Shown: positions 44,855-53,152 of the stretch, in pieces
How the letters are laid out: the number at the start of each line of letters is the position of its first letter
How positions within the stretch are numbered: the first letter of the stretch is position 1
Assembly: GCF_018069625.1 (NCBI RefSeq)
Contig: NZ_CP072941.1
Location: 7,998,001 to 8,062,000, forward strand
Direction of reading: 5' to 3'
DNA from: Streptomyces yatensis
GTDB lineage: Bacteria; Actinomycetota; Actinomycetes; Streptomycetales; Streptomycetaceae
DNA length: 64,000 bases
Notes under the pieces: generated by a model
Told to the model about the DNA's origin: nothing
What the model saw: the letters and a program-made list of their open reading frames with translations, nothing else
The model's database searches: none
Translations under genes and position numbers: made by a program

Positions 44855-46300
44855 TCAGGACCGGCCCCCGGGGCCTCGAACCGCCCGGTCCACCAGCAGA
44901 TCGGCCACCCCCGGATAGTTCGCCGGGTCCAGCAGGGCGGCCAGCTCCTCCGCCCGGAAACGGCCCGCGAGTTCGGGAGCGGCGGCCAGCACCTCGCCCA
45001 GCGTCCGCCCGCCGCGCGCCGCCTCCGCCGACGCCCGGCTCATCAGCTCCTTCGCGGGCCCCTTGCCCAGTACCGGGGTCAGCACCGCGGCCAGCCGCTC
45101 CGAGACGATCAGTCCGCCGGTCAGCCCCAGATGGGCGCGCATCCGGTCCGGGAAGACGGCCAGCCCCTCGACCAGTTCGACGGCCGTATGCGCCGCCCCG
45201 CCCGTCAGCCGCAGACACTCGCGCAGCGGAAGCCATTCGGCGTGCCACGCCCCGGCCGACCGCTCGTCCTCCGCGAGCATGCACCCCATGACCGCGCTCG
45301 CCAGCGCCGGAACCTGCAGTGCCGCCGAGCGCACCAGGGTGGCCAGGGCGGGGTTGCGCTTGTGCGGCATCGCGGAGGACACCCCGCGCCCCTCGGCGGC
45401 GGGCTCGGCGACCTCGCCGGTCTCGGTGCGCGACAGCAGCTGTACGTCCACCGCGATCTTGCCGAGCGCGCCGGTGGCCAGGGCCAGTTGGGCGGTGAGC
45501 CCCGCGACCGGCGTACGGGCGGTGTGCCAGGGCAGGACGGGCTCGTTCAGCCCGACCTGCGCGGCGAACTCCGCCATCAGCCGCTCCGCGAACTCCCTGG
45601 GCCCCGGCGCCCCGGGCCGGGTCCGCCGGTCCAGCAGGGCGTACTCGGTGTACCCCGCCAGCGTGCCCGCCGCGCCGCCGAGCTGGACCGGCAGCTCGTG
45701 GTCGCGGATGCGGGCCAGCCGGGCCGCCGCCTCCTTCACGCCACCCAGCCAGCCCGCCGCCTTCAGACCGAAGGTGGTGGGCACGGCGTGCAGGGCGAGC
45801 GTACGGCCGGGCATGAGCGTCTCCCGGTGTGCCACGGCCAGTTCACGCAGCGCCCGCGCGATCCGCTCCAGGTCGGCCACCAGGGGCCCGAGGGTTCTGC
45901 GGGCCACCAGCATGGCGGCGGTGTCCATGATGTCCTGGCTGGTCGAGCCCCGGTGCACATACTCCGCGGCGGCCGGATCCTCGGCGGCCACCAGCGCGGT
46001 GAACGCCCGGACCAGCGCCACCACCGGGTTGGCCGCGCCCCGGGCGAGCCGGGCGATCTCCACGATGTCCAGGTGCTCGGCCCGGGCGAGCGCGGTGATG
46101 GTGCGGGCCGCCGCCTCGGGCACCAGGCCCAGCCGCGCCTGCGCGCGCACCAGGCCCGTCTCCGCGTCCAGCATCGCCTGCAGCCAGGCGCCGTCCGACG
46201 TGGTCGCCTCGGCCGGGGTGCCGGCCCGGGCGGGGCTCAGCAGACCCGCGTCGGCATGGCGCGGGGCGTCGTCGGTGGCATCGCACTGGGCGTCGGTCAT
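44855..46300 (-). CDS. CreD-like nitrosuccinate lyase (fumarase/PcaB superfamily)
   Basis: 481 residues of the aspartase/fumarase superfamily, nearest in form to 3-carboxymuconate cycloisomerase and adenylosuccinate lyase. Conserved regions: HRGSTSQD (117-124), an internal H-x-V-P-T-T region near 171-176, and the signature loop SSAMPHKRNP (308-317). Its ATG overlaps the stop of a CreE-like flavoprotein gene. That pairing is the hallmark of the aspartate-nitrosuccinate pathway, where the lyase releases nitrous acid and fumarate from nitrosuccinate. A true PcaB is an alternative, but no other beta-ketoadipate gene is nearby. Confidence 0.82.
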   Translation of the reverse strand: MTDAQCDATDDAPRHADAGLLSPARAGTPAEATTSDGAWLQAMLDAETGLVRAQARLGLVPEAAARTITALARAEHLDIVEIARLARGAANPVVALVRAFTALVAAEDPAAAEYVHRGSTSQDIMDTAAMLVARRTLGPLVADLERIARALRELAVAHRETLMPGRTLALHAVPTTFGLKAAGWLGGVKEAAARLARIRDHELPVQLGGAAGTLAGYTEYALLDRRTRPGAPGPREFAERLMAEFAAQVGLNEPVLPWHTARTPVAGLTAQLALATGALGKIAVDVQLLSRTETGEVAEPAAEGRGVSSAMPHKRNPALATLVRSAALQVPALASAVMGCMLAEDERSAGAWHAEWLPLRECLRLTGGAAHTAVELVEGLAVFPDRMRAHLGLTGGLIVSERLAAVLTPVLGKGPAKELMSRASAEAARGGRTLGEVLAAAPELAGRFRAEELAALLDPANYPGVADLLVDRAVRGPGGRS

Positions 46301-48309
46301 GGAACGGAAACCTCGATCGTCTCGGGGCCGGTGGGATCGGTGGGATCGCTCGGGTCGGTGAGCGCGTCATCACTCAGCGCCAGCACGGTACGTGCTATCG
46401 CGTCGGCATCGGCCAGGATCACGGAGCCGACACCCGGGCGGACGCCCGCCGCCGTGGCCCAGTGGACGGATTCGGTGGGCACACCGAAGGCGAACCGCCG
46501 TGGATGCGGTCGGCCGGAGGCGTCCAGCAGGTGGTACGGGCTCGGCCCCACCGCGAGCCCGCCCGTCTCATGGCCGCCCTGCCGGCCGCCGGTGCCCCTC
46601 GCCCCGGTGCCGCCGACCACATAGGGTCCGCACTGACCGCTCGCCAGCAGCGCCGACAGCAGCGGATCGGCACTGGAGCGCACATCGGTGCCCGGCAGCC
46701 GGGCCTCGATGAGCGTGGTCACCCGCCCCCTCGAGCCGGGAACGGCAAGGGATTCGAGGACGAAGGCCCCCTCCTCGGCGTCGGCGCGTGCCACGGTGCG
46801 CGGGCCCAGCACGGTCAGCACGTCCGCATCGATGAGCGCGACCGCCTCCTCGACGCGCCGGGCCGGCGGGCCGATCGACACGAAGGCGTTCAGCGGGGTG
46901 TACCAGGCGTCCAGGTCGTCGCGGTGCGAACGGTCCGTCAGCCCGCCGTGGTCCACCACCAGCCGTATCTCGTTGCGCAGATCGCGCAGCACGTCCAGGG
47001 CCGCCTTCAGCGGGCCGTGCACATTGCCGGCGCGCGCCGCGTCCAGATCCGCCCGCAGATACTCCAGCAGCCAGGACCGGAACGCCTGGGGCGAACGGAG
47101 GCCGTGGGCGGGGCAGGGCCGGGCGATCCGGTCCCAACTCCAGCGCCGGTGAGGGGGAATGCCGCTCTCGGTCAGCAGCCGGTCCTCTTCGGCGCCGCCC
47201 TTGGGAGCCGACGGATAGGCGGCGCGCAGCCGGTGCGCGGCCGCCTCCTGCCCCCGGGAGGTGAGGAGCGCGGTGTAGTAGACCGTCTCCACCTCCTTGG
47301 AGATCAGCGGCCACAGCTCGGAGCGGAAGTCCAGACCGCCCCGCTCACGGGCGCGCCGCCGCAAACCCCGGATCACCTCCGGGGTCAGCACCAGCGGGAG
47401 GTGACGGCCGTGCGGGCCCTTCTGGTTCTCGCCCCGGGAGTGGAACGGCACACCCCGGCGCGAGCCGGCCAGCAGCCGCGGCTCCCGGCCCGACGGCCGG
47501 TAGACCAGATGCCCCGCCCGCCGCTCGAACCGCCCGCCCCGGCCCTCGGTGAGCAGTGCCAGGTAGTCGAAGAAGTTCAGCCCCAGCCCCAGCAGGCCCA
47601 CGGCCTCCCCGGGCCGGATGCCGGACAGGTCCACCTCCGCCGGTCCTGCGGGCGGGAGGTAGCGCAGCCCCCGGGCCTCGGCGAAGGCCGCGTAGGCCGC
47701 CTCCCGCGGCGACCGCCGCTGCGGCAGATGGCCCTGGGCCAGCACCACGGCGTGCAGCCCCTCGATACGGGTGCCGTCCTCCAGCACGACGGTCTGCCGG
47801 CCGTGCCCCGGACGCTCCTCGAGCCCGACCGCCCGCGAGCGGTGGGACACCGTGCGCACCGACGCCGGCGCGGTGCCCGTCACCCGCCGGTGGACCCACT
47901 CCAGATAGTGCCCGTGGAAGGCGCGGGTCGGATACGAGTCGGGGCCCAGGCGCCGCGCCTCGGCGAGGAAGGCCTCGTCGTACCCGACCTCGTCGAGGGC
48001 GCCGGTGACGCTCACGAAGCGGGCCCATTCGTACAGACTGGGCCCGGGCCGGACCGGCCCGGCCATCCCCACGGTCTCGTCCGTGAACATGGTGACCTGG
48101 CCGGCGACGGTGTTCATGAGCAGCCGGCGGGACTGGCCGGAGCGCCAGACCCGCCCCGCCCCCGGCGGATACGGGTCCACCACATGGACGGTGACCGAAG
48201 TGGTGGGCGCCGCCTCGGCGGCGTTCGCGCACAGCCGCTCCAGGACCGAGAGCCCCCGGGGCCCGGCACCGATGAGGCAGACGTCCAGACGTTGCGTGGT
48301 CATGGTCAT
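46297..48309 (-). CDS. CreE-like flavin-dependent aspartate N-oxygenase
   Basis: 670 residues, FAD/NAD(P)-binding protein of the large PF13454 type. FAD turn GAGPRGLSVLERL (14-26); the family block GAGRVWRSGQSRRLLMNT (about 51-68); second dinucleotide turn LLGLGLNFFDYLALLTEG (about 232-249). CreE and FzmM, of the same family and size, oxidise L-aspartate through N-hydroxy intermediates to nitrosuccinate. The ATGA overlap with the CreD-like lyase gene strongly supports the assignment. No amino-acid-binding specificity can be verified by eye. Confidence 0.82.
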   Translation of the reverse strand: MTMTTQRLDVCLIGAGPRGLSVLERLCANAAEAAPTTSVTVHVVDPYPPGAGRVWRSGQSRRLLMNTVAGQVTMFTDETVGMAGPVRPGPSLYEWARFVSVTGALDEVGYDEAFLAEARRLGPDSYPTRAFHGHYLEWVHRRVTGTAPASVRTVSHRSRAVGLEERPGHGRQTVVLEDGTRIEGLHAVVLAQGHLPQRRSPREAAYAAFAEARGLRYLPPAGPAEVDLSGIRPGEAVGLLGLGLNFFDYLALLTEGRGGRFERRAGHLVYRPSGREPRLLAGSRRGVPFHSRGENQKGPHGRHLPLVLTPEVIRGLRRRARERGGLDFRSELWPLISKEVETVYYTALLTSRGQEAAAHRLRAAYPSAPKGGAEEDRLLTESGIPPHRRWSWDRIARPCPAHGLRSPQAFRSWLLEYLRADLDAARAGNVHGPLKAALDVLRDLRNEIRLVVDHGGLTDRSHRDDLDAWYTPLNAFVSIGPPARRVEEAVALIDADVLTVLGPRTVARADAEEGAFVLESLAVPGSRGRVTTLIEARLPGTDVRSSADPLLSALLASGQCGPYVVGGTGARGTGGRQGGHETGGLAVGPSPYHLLDASGRPHPRRFAFGVPTESVHWATAAGVRPGVGSVILADADAIARTVLALSDDALTDPSDPTDPTGPETIEVSVP

Positions 48310-48340
48310 TCTCCGTGGACGAAAGGGGCCCGGGCGCGGC

Positions 48341-49150
48341 TCAGCCCGATGCCGTGCTGCGGACCGCCGCTTCCTGCTTCTCCTGGCGCGGTGCGCTCCC
48401 GGCGGTGGCGAGGCCGTCGGGTGCGCCGGGGACCTCGGCCGGGGGCCGGTTCCAGGCCCACGGTGAGCGGCCCTCCTCGCGGACCTTCCGGTAGAGCAGT
48501 ACGCAGTAGGTCGCGTCGATGGTCCAGACGGTGAGGAAGAGGAAGATGAACAGGTGGTGGCCCGGGTACATCACCAGCACCGTCCACCCCGCGAAGAACG
48601 ATCCGATGCCCTTGGCGAGCGCCACGTACATCGACTGCCCGAGCGAGGATCCGCGGCGATGGAGCATGAAGATGAACGACAGGCTCAGGAACACGTTCAG
48701 CCCGGTGCCGGTGTAGATGCCGGTGGCGTCCTTGAGCTCATAGGTCGTCATGATGTGAAAGACCGCGGACCACGCGATGACGCCGAAGACCATCCACCGG
48801 AAGGTCCGCCGGCTCATCGACGGGTAGTCCTTCCACCCGTAGCGCAGCGTCTGCCGGAGGATGAAGCAGTCGACCAGGAACCAGCTGAGATTGATCGGGC
48901 GCTGCACATCGGCCTGGTCCAGGATCAGGGAGAGGGTGAACTCCCAGGCGAGGTTGACCTCGACCACGAAGACGGGAATCCCCACCCGCTTGTCCAGTTT
49001 GGCGCGGTAGATGGCGAGCCCGTAGGCCACCAGCCAGCCGGACGCGCACGGGCCCATCAGGATCCAGAACAGCCAACTCGGCCGGTCCGCCTCCGGCAGG
49101 GTCACCGGAGCGATGTCCGGGAGATCGAAGAGAGCGGGCGGGAACCACAC
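48341..49150 (-). CDS. Pyr4/PaxB-type membrane terpene cyclase
   Basis: 269 residues: seven hydrophobic helices (first near residue 25, last near 200-220) and a Pro/Glu-rich tail. An acidic residue after an Asn and aromatic in a transmembrane context (VNLAWEF, Glu70) and an Asp near the last helix (TIDATYCVLLY, Asp212) match the two acids essential in fungal Pyr4. A bacterial relative, DmtA1 of drimentine biosynthesis, cyclises a farnesyl chain without prior epoxidation. Next to a UbiA gene, cyclisation of an aryl-bound prenyl chain is the natural role. GTG start at 49150. No close paralogue in the window. Confidence 0.75.
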   Translation of the reverse strand: MWFPPALFDLPDIAPVTLPEADRPSWLFWILMGPCASGWLVAYGLAIYRAKLDKRVGIPVFVVEVNLAWEFTLSLILDQADVQRPINLSWFLVDCFILRQTLRYGWKDYPSMSRRTFRWMVFGVIAWSAVFHIMTTYELKDATGIYTGTGLNVFLSLSFIFMLHRRGSSLGQSMYVALAKGIGSFFAGWTVLVMYPGHHLFIFLFLTVWTIDATYCVLLYRKVREEGRSPWAWNRPPAEVPGAPDGLATAGSAPRQEKQEAAVRSTASG

Positions 49151-49278
49151 GGCTAATTACCCCTCGTTCACGGTGGATACGGTCGTCTCGTTGCGTGGCG
49201 TTGTGTGCGTGGCGTTGCTGTGCGTGACGTTGCCGCGCGTTGCGCTGCTGTGCGTTGCGCTGCTGTGCGTGTCGCGGG
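49151..49278. repeat. 128-bp gap with GCGTTG-rich tandem repeats
   Basis: Imperfect repeats of GCGTTGCGCTGCTGTGCGT-like sequence at about 49191-49274 lie between the ligase and cyclase genes. CGAGGGG before the cyclase GTG is its ribosome site. No terminator. Confidence 0.5.
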
Positions 49279-50898
49279 TCAGGTCCACTGCCCGGTGCCG
49301 TAGGTGTCGCTCGACCCCAGCAGCTGTTCGCGCAGCTCCCCCCGGCGCACCTTCCAGGTGGCGGTGCGCGGCATCTCGTCCCAGGGGACGAGCCGCGGCT
49401 TGTCCAGCTCGGGCAGGCCCCGGCAGGCCCGGTCCCACTCCTGCGGGTCGAGGGCGTCGTCGCGCATGCACAGCACCGGGATCGGCAGCTGCCCGGGGAC
49501 TCCCAGCACGATCACCTCGGAGGCCCGGTCCAGCCGGTCGAGCAGCGTGGACTCCAGCTCGATGCAGCTCATCCCGGGGATCATGTCGACCTCGCGGTCG
49601 ATCAGCCGGATGCGGCCGTAGCCCGCGTACTCGCCCAGGTCGCCGGTGTTCCACCAGCGGCCCCGGTCCTTGGCGCGGTGCCGGTCGTCCTCGCCCAGAT
49701 AGGTCAGACACCGCGACTTGGTCCTGACCATCAGCAGCCCCGGCTTCCCCCGGGACCGTTTGCGGCCCGTCTCCGGGTCCACGACCTTGACCCGGACCAG
49801 CGGCGGGAACCCGACGTTGGTGGCGTCATGCGCCCGTGGCTTGTCCGGGCGGACCATGGAGCGGGTGGCCACCCCGGCGGCGATGCCCGCGATCTCCGAC
49901 TGCCCCACACCCCAGGCCCACAGCGGGAGCCGGGTCCGGGAGGCGCCGAGGAACTTGCGGACCGTCCTCGGGTGCACCGCGTCGAAGGTGCTGATGAAGC
50001 GCCGTACGCCCGCGAACAGTTCGGGCCGGGTGTCGGCCAGCTCCTCCCAGTACTGGAAGACGTTCGGGCAGGCCTCCAGCGAGGTGGGCGGGTGCTCGGC
50101 CAGCATGCGGGCCACACTGTCCAGCGCCGGATCGGAGAGGATCACCATTTTCCGCGGCCCGCGGAACAGCGTCCCGTTGGTCCAGGACAGATTGCGGTTG
50201 TGGGCGAAGGAGATCCCGCTGGCCACCACGTCCACCGGACGGGAGGTCATGAGCGGCAGCCGGTAGGACTCGATGCGGAACGGCACGGCCGCCAGGGTGG
50301 TGGCCGGCGAGTGCACCACCAGCTTCGGCACGCCCGTGGTGCCCGAGGTGTGGGTGACCAGCATGGGTTCATTCAGGCCGCGGAACCGCACCGGCGGCCG
50401 GGAGCCGTCGCGCACATCGTCGATCCGCAGCGTTCCGCTGGGCAGCCCCGGGCGGTCGGCGCCGACGGCCACCAGGGTCATCCCCGGATCGTCCAGCGGG
50501 ATACCGGCGGCGGCCATCCGCTCCAGCACCGTCGTGCCCATCACCAGCACCTTCGGGGAGATCCTGGTGAGCAGGGTGCGGATATGCGCGGTCGACCTGA
50601 TGGGCGCGATCATCACCGGCAGCGCCCCGAGCCGGGCGGCCGCCGCGGCGAGCAGGATGAAGTCGTAGTGGTTCTCCTTGACGATGGCGAGTCGGTCGCC
50701 GTGGCGCAGCCCCGCCCCGTGGAGCCAGCTCGCGGCGTCCTCCACCGTCGCCGCCAGGGCGGGCACATCGAAGCGGGTGCCGGCATCCGGGGCGATGTCG
50801 AAGGGCCGGTCCAGATGCATGACCGTCGGTTTGCCCCGCTCGGCGGCCCAGTGGAACAACCGGCCTACGTTGACGGGCCGTTGGGAACGCGCCGCCAT
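49279..50898 (-). CDS. ANL-superfamily adenylating enzyme (aryl ligase or CreM-like diazotase)
   Basis: 539 residues with all ANL landmarks: P-loop THTSGTTGVPK (182-192), WNTGDLGEYAGYGRIRLIDRE (hinge/A8 region, about 430), and C-terminal catalytic Lys516 (TATWKVRRGEL). Most relatives adenylate a carboxylate and form a CoA thioester. In nitrous-acid clusters a related enzyme (CreM in cremeomycin) uses ATP to activate nitrite and diazotise an arylamine. The cluster has both a nitrite module and an arylamine precursor, so diazotase is a serious candidate; aryl-CoA ligase is the alternative. Confidence 0.75.
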   Translation of the reverse strand: MAARSQRPVNVGRLFHWAAERGKPTVMHLDRPFDIAPDAGTRFDVPALAATVEDAASWLHGAGLRHGDRLAIVKENHYDFILLAAAAARLGALPVMIAPIRSTAHIRTLLTRISPKVLVMGTTVLERMAAAGIPLDDPGMTLVAVGADRPGLPSGTLRIDDVRDGSRPPVRFRGLNEPMLVTHTSGTTGVPKLVVHSPATTLAAVPFRIESYRLPLMTSRPVDVVASGISFAHNRNLSWTNGTLFRGPRKMVILSDPALDSVARMLAEHPPTSLEACPNVFQYWEELADTRPELFAGVRRFISTFDAVHPRTVRKFLGASRTRLPLWAWGVGQSEIAGIAAGVATRSMVRPDKPRAHDATNVGFPPLVRVKVVDPETGRKRSRGKPGLLMVRTKSRCLTYLGEDDRHRAKDRGRWWNTGDLGEYAGYGRIRLIDREVDMIPGMSCIELESTLLDRLDRASEVIVLGVPGQLPIPVLCMRDDALDPQEWDRACRGLPELDKPRLVPWDEMPRTATWKVRRGELREQLLGSSDTYGTGQWT

Positions 50899-50967
50899 GC
50901 CTCATCTCCTCGTCTAGGGGGTGCGAAACGACTGGGATCGAACGAACGGCTGGGACAGCACGAACGG

Positions 50968-51936
50968 CTAGGCCAGAAGGAACAGCGCGGGCGCCAGCAG
51001 ACCCAGAAAGCCCAGGTCGTAGCCGTACAGCCCGAGCTTGCGGGCGGTCAGCCAGCGCCCCCGCACCGGGCCCTCGCGCAGCTGGGCCGTATGGAGGACG
51101 GTGGCGGGCAGCAGGGTCAGCAGGGTCCACCACGGCCACGGCGTGGCCAGGGCCAGGACGCAGATCAGCGTGGCCGACACCAGGACGAAGACGACCATGG
51201 CGGTCTTGTAGACCCGCGGCCCGGTCGAGGCGGCCAGCGTTCTGCGGCCCACCGAGCGGTCTCCTTCGGCGTCGTTGACGTTGGAGTAGCTGCTCACCAT
51301 GACCAGCCAGAGCCCCAGCAACAGGCCCACCAGCACCGCGGGGGAGGACCAGTGCCGCTCGACCGCCAGATAGGGGGCCAGCAGCCCGGCGGTGGTGGCC
51401 AGGCACAGCAGCGTCTCCGCACCGCCCCGGTGGTAGCTCAGCCGCAGCCCGGCCGAGTACTGCACGCTGAAGAAGAACCCGACCCCGTAGAGGACGTACG
51501 CCACCGCCGGAGCCCGCCAGTCCAGCGCCCAGAACGCGCCGATCCCCGCGAGCACCGCGACCGAGGCCGCGCAGGCGATGAACCGCACCGCCTCGCGTTC
51601 GGTGACCGCCCCGCTGAGCAGCGGTTTGCCGCGGATGTCGCGTTTGGTGTCACCGGCCTTGTAGTTGCGGGCGTCGCTGCCGTTGCGGAAGCCGACCAGG
51701 TCGTCGGTGGCGCAGGTGCAGGTGACGATGCCCATGGAGCCGAGCAGGAACAGCAGCATGGCGGCGGTGGTCCCCGGGCGGTCCCGCGCCTGCGGGCTCA
51801 GGGTCAGCCACGCCATGCCCCAGCCGAAGTGGTTCTGGTACACGAAGATCTTCGACAGCCGGAACAGACCGCGCGCCACGTCCCCGCCGCCGCGGGTGCG
51901 CGCCGTACTGCGGCTGCCGCTGGTCAGTGAGGTCAT
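50968..51936 (-). CDS. UbiA-family aromatic prenyltransferase
   Basis: 322-residue integral membrane protein with eight or nine helices. First Asp-rich motif DDLVGFRNGSD (78-88) and second NDAEGD (221-226), which bind the prenyl diphosphate through Mg2+. UbiA enzymes attach a polyprenyl chain to an aromatic ring, here most likely a hydroxylated aminobenzoate. ATG at 51936 overlaps the PobA stop (ATGA). Upstream genes supply both partners: MEP and polyprenyl synthase for the chain, PobA-like enzyme for the ring. Confidence 0.87.
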   Translation of the reverse strand: MTSLTSGSRSTARTRGGGDVARGLFRLSKIFVYQNHFGWGMAWLTLSPQARDRPGTTAAMLLFLLGSMGIVTCTCATDDLVGFRNGSDARNYKAGDTKRDIRGKPLLSGAVTEREAVRFIACAASVAVLAGIGAFWALDWRAPAVAYVLYGVGFFFSVQYSAGLRLSYHRGGAETLLCLATTAGLLAPYLAVERHWSSPAVLVGLLLGLWLVMVSSYSNVNDAEGDRSVGRRTLAASTGPRVYKTAMVVFVLVSATLICVLALATPWPWWTLLTLLPATVLHTAQLREGPVRGRWLTARKLGLYGYDLGFLGLLAPALFLLA

Positions 51937-53141
51937 GGCCGGCCTCCCCGGGCCGGGGTCCGCTCCCGCGCCAGGCCCACATAGTTCTCGGCGAACCTCC
52001 GCGCCGCGGCGGGGGAGTTCACCACGGCCTCGAGCCGGGCGTCCTGCAGCCGCCCGTCGAACACCCGGCCCTCCGGGGGCCGGTGCAGCAGCCCCGACAT
52101 CCAGTCGGAGAACTCCTGCGCCTGCCAGACCCCGGGCAGACAGGCGGCCGAATAGCCGTCCAGCGCGGTGCGGTCGCCGCTCGCGTAGAACTCCGCGAAG
52201 GCGGTGGCGAGCACCTTGATGTCCGCCACGGCGAGATTGAGCCCCTTGGCCGCGGTCGGCGGCACGATATGCGCGGCGTCACCGGCCAGGAACAGCCGCC
52301 CGTAACTCATCGGCTCGGTGACGAAGCCGCGGAGCGCCACACAGCTCTTCTCCAGGACCGGCCCCTCGGCCAGTTCGGGGGCGCCGTCGATGTCCAGCCG
52401 GGTGTGCAGCTCCTTCCAGATCCGCTCATCGGGCCAGTTCTCCACCCGCTCACCGGCCTCCACCTGCAGATAGAGCCGGCTCACCGCGGGCGAGCGCATG
52501 CTGTGCAGCGCGAAGCCCCGGCTGTGCACCGCGTAGATCAGCTCCTCGGCGGCGGGCGGGGCCTCGGCCAGCACGCCGAGCCAGGCGTAGGGATAGGCGC
52601 GCTCGTAGGTGGCGAACGTTCCGGTCGGCACGGACCGGCGGGAGACCCCGTGGAATCCGTCGCAGCCCGCGACGAAGTCGCAGCCGATCTCCACCGGTTC
52701 GCCCGCCACCGTGCACCGCACGGTCGGCGTGTCCGTGTCCAGACCCAGGGGTTCGGCATCGGGAACGTCGAACCACAGCCGCGCCCCGGCCGCCGTCCTG
52801 GCCCGGATCAGGTCCTTCACCAGCTCCTGCTGGCCGTACATGTGGACGGTCCGGCCGGTCAGCTCGGTGAAGGGCATCCGGTGGGCGCGCGAGCCGAACC
52901 GGAAGACGAAGCCCTCGTGGACCAGCCCCTCGCGCTCCAGCCGGTCCGCCAGACCGGCCTCGCGCAGGAAGTCCACGGTGCCGCCTTCCAGCAGCCCGGC
53001 CCGCACCCGCTTCTCCACGTACTCCCGGCTCCGCCGCTCCAGCACGATCGAGTCCACGCCGGACCGCTGGAGCAGATGGGAGAGCAGCAGTCCGCCGGGT
53101 CCCGCCCCGACGATCGCGACCTGCGTGTTCAGGCGTTTCAC
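51933..53141 (-). CDS. pobA: 4-hydroxybenzoate 3-monooxygenase homologue (candidate 4-aminobenzoate hydroxylase)
   Basis: 402-residue flavoprotein colinear with PHBH. FAD turn GAGPGG (12-17), DG motif near CDGFHG (160-165), GDAAHIVPP. Substrate residues of PHBH are kept: Tyr203, Ser214, Arg216, Arg222 and Tyr224 (PHBH 201, 212, 214, 220, 222) and Tyr387 (PHBH 385). It therefore binds a para-substituted benzoate carboxylate and hydroxylates next to the para group. No chorismate lyase is in the cluster, but PabAB is, so 4-aminobenzoate to 4-amino-3-hydroxybenzoate is the favoured reaction. The GTG start follows AAGGGG. Confidence 0.83.
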   Translation of the reverse strand: MKRLNTQVAIVGAGPGGLLLSHLLQRSGVDSIVLERRSREYVEKRVRAGLLEGGTVDFLREAGLADRLEREGLVHEGFVFRFGSRAHRMPFTELTGRTVHMYGQQELVKDLIRARTAAGARLWFDVPDAEPLGLDTDTPTVRCTVAGEPVEIGCDFVAGCDGFHGVSRRSVPTGTFATYERAYPYAWLGVLAEAPPAAEELIYAVHSRGFALHSMRSPAVSRLYLQVEAGERVENWPDERIWKELHTRLDIDGAPELAEGPVLEKSCVALRGFVTEPMSYGRLFLAGDAAHIVPPTAAKGLNLAVADIKVLATAFAEFYASGDRTALDGYSAACLPGVWQAQEFSDWMSGLLHRPPEGRVFDGRLQDARLEAVVNSPAAARRFAENYVGLARERTPARGGRP

Positions 53142-53152
53142 CGATGTCCCCT

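Noticed and set aside
44855..46300. Protocatechuate-pathway PcaB as part of a catabolic operon
   Set aside because: No protocatechuate dioxygenase or other beta-ketoadipate gene is nearby, and the coupled flavoprotein fits the nitrosuccinate pathway better.
49157..49711. 184-residue minus-strand frame between the cyclase and ligase genes
   Set aside because: It overlaps the ligase coding region in another frame and its own part is simple GCGTTG-type repeat.
51933..53141. Loss of the PHBH Tyr385 catalytic residue
   Set aside because: The LEYYLGS segment differs here, but counting back from the PHBH C-terminus puts Tyr385 in AENYVGL, which is conserved (Tyr387).
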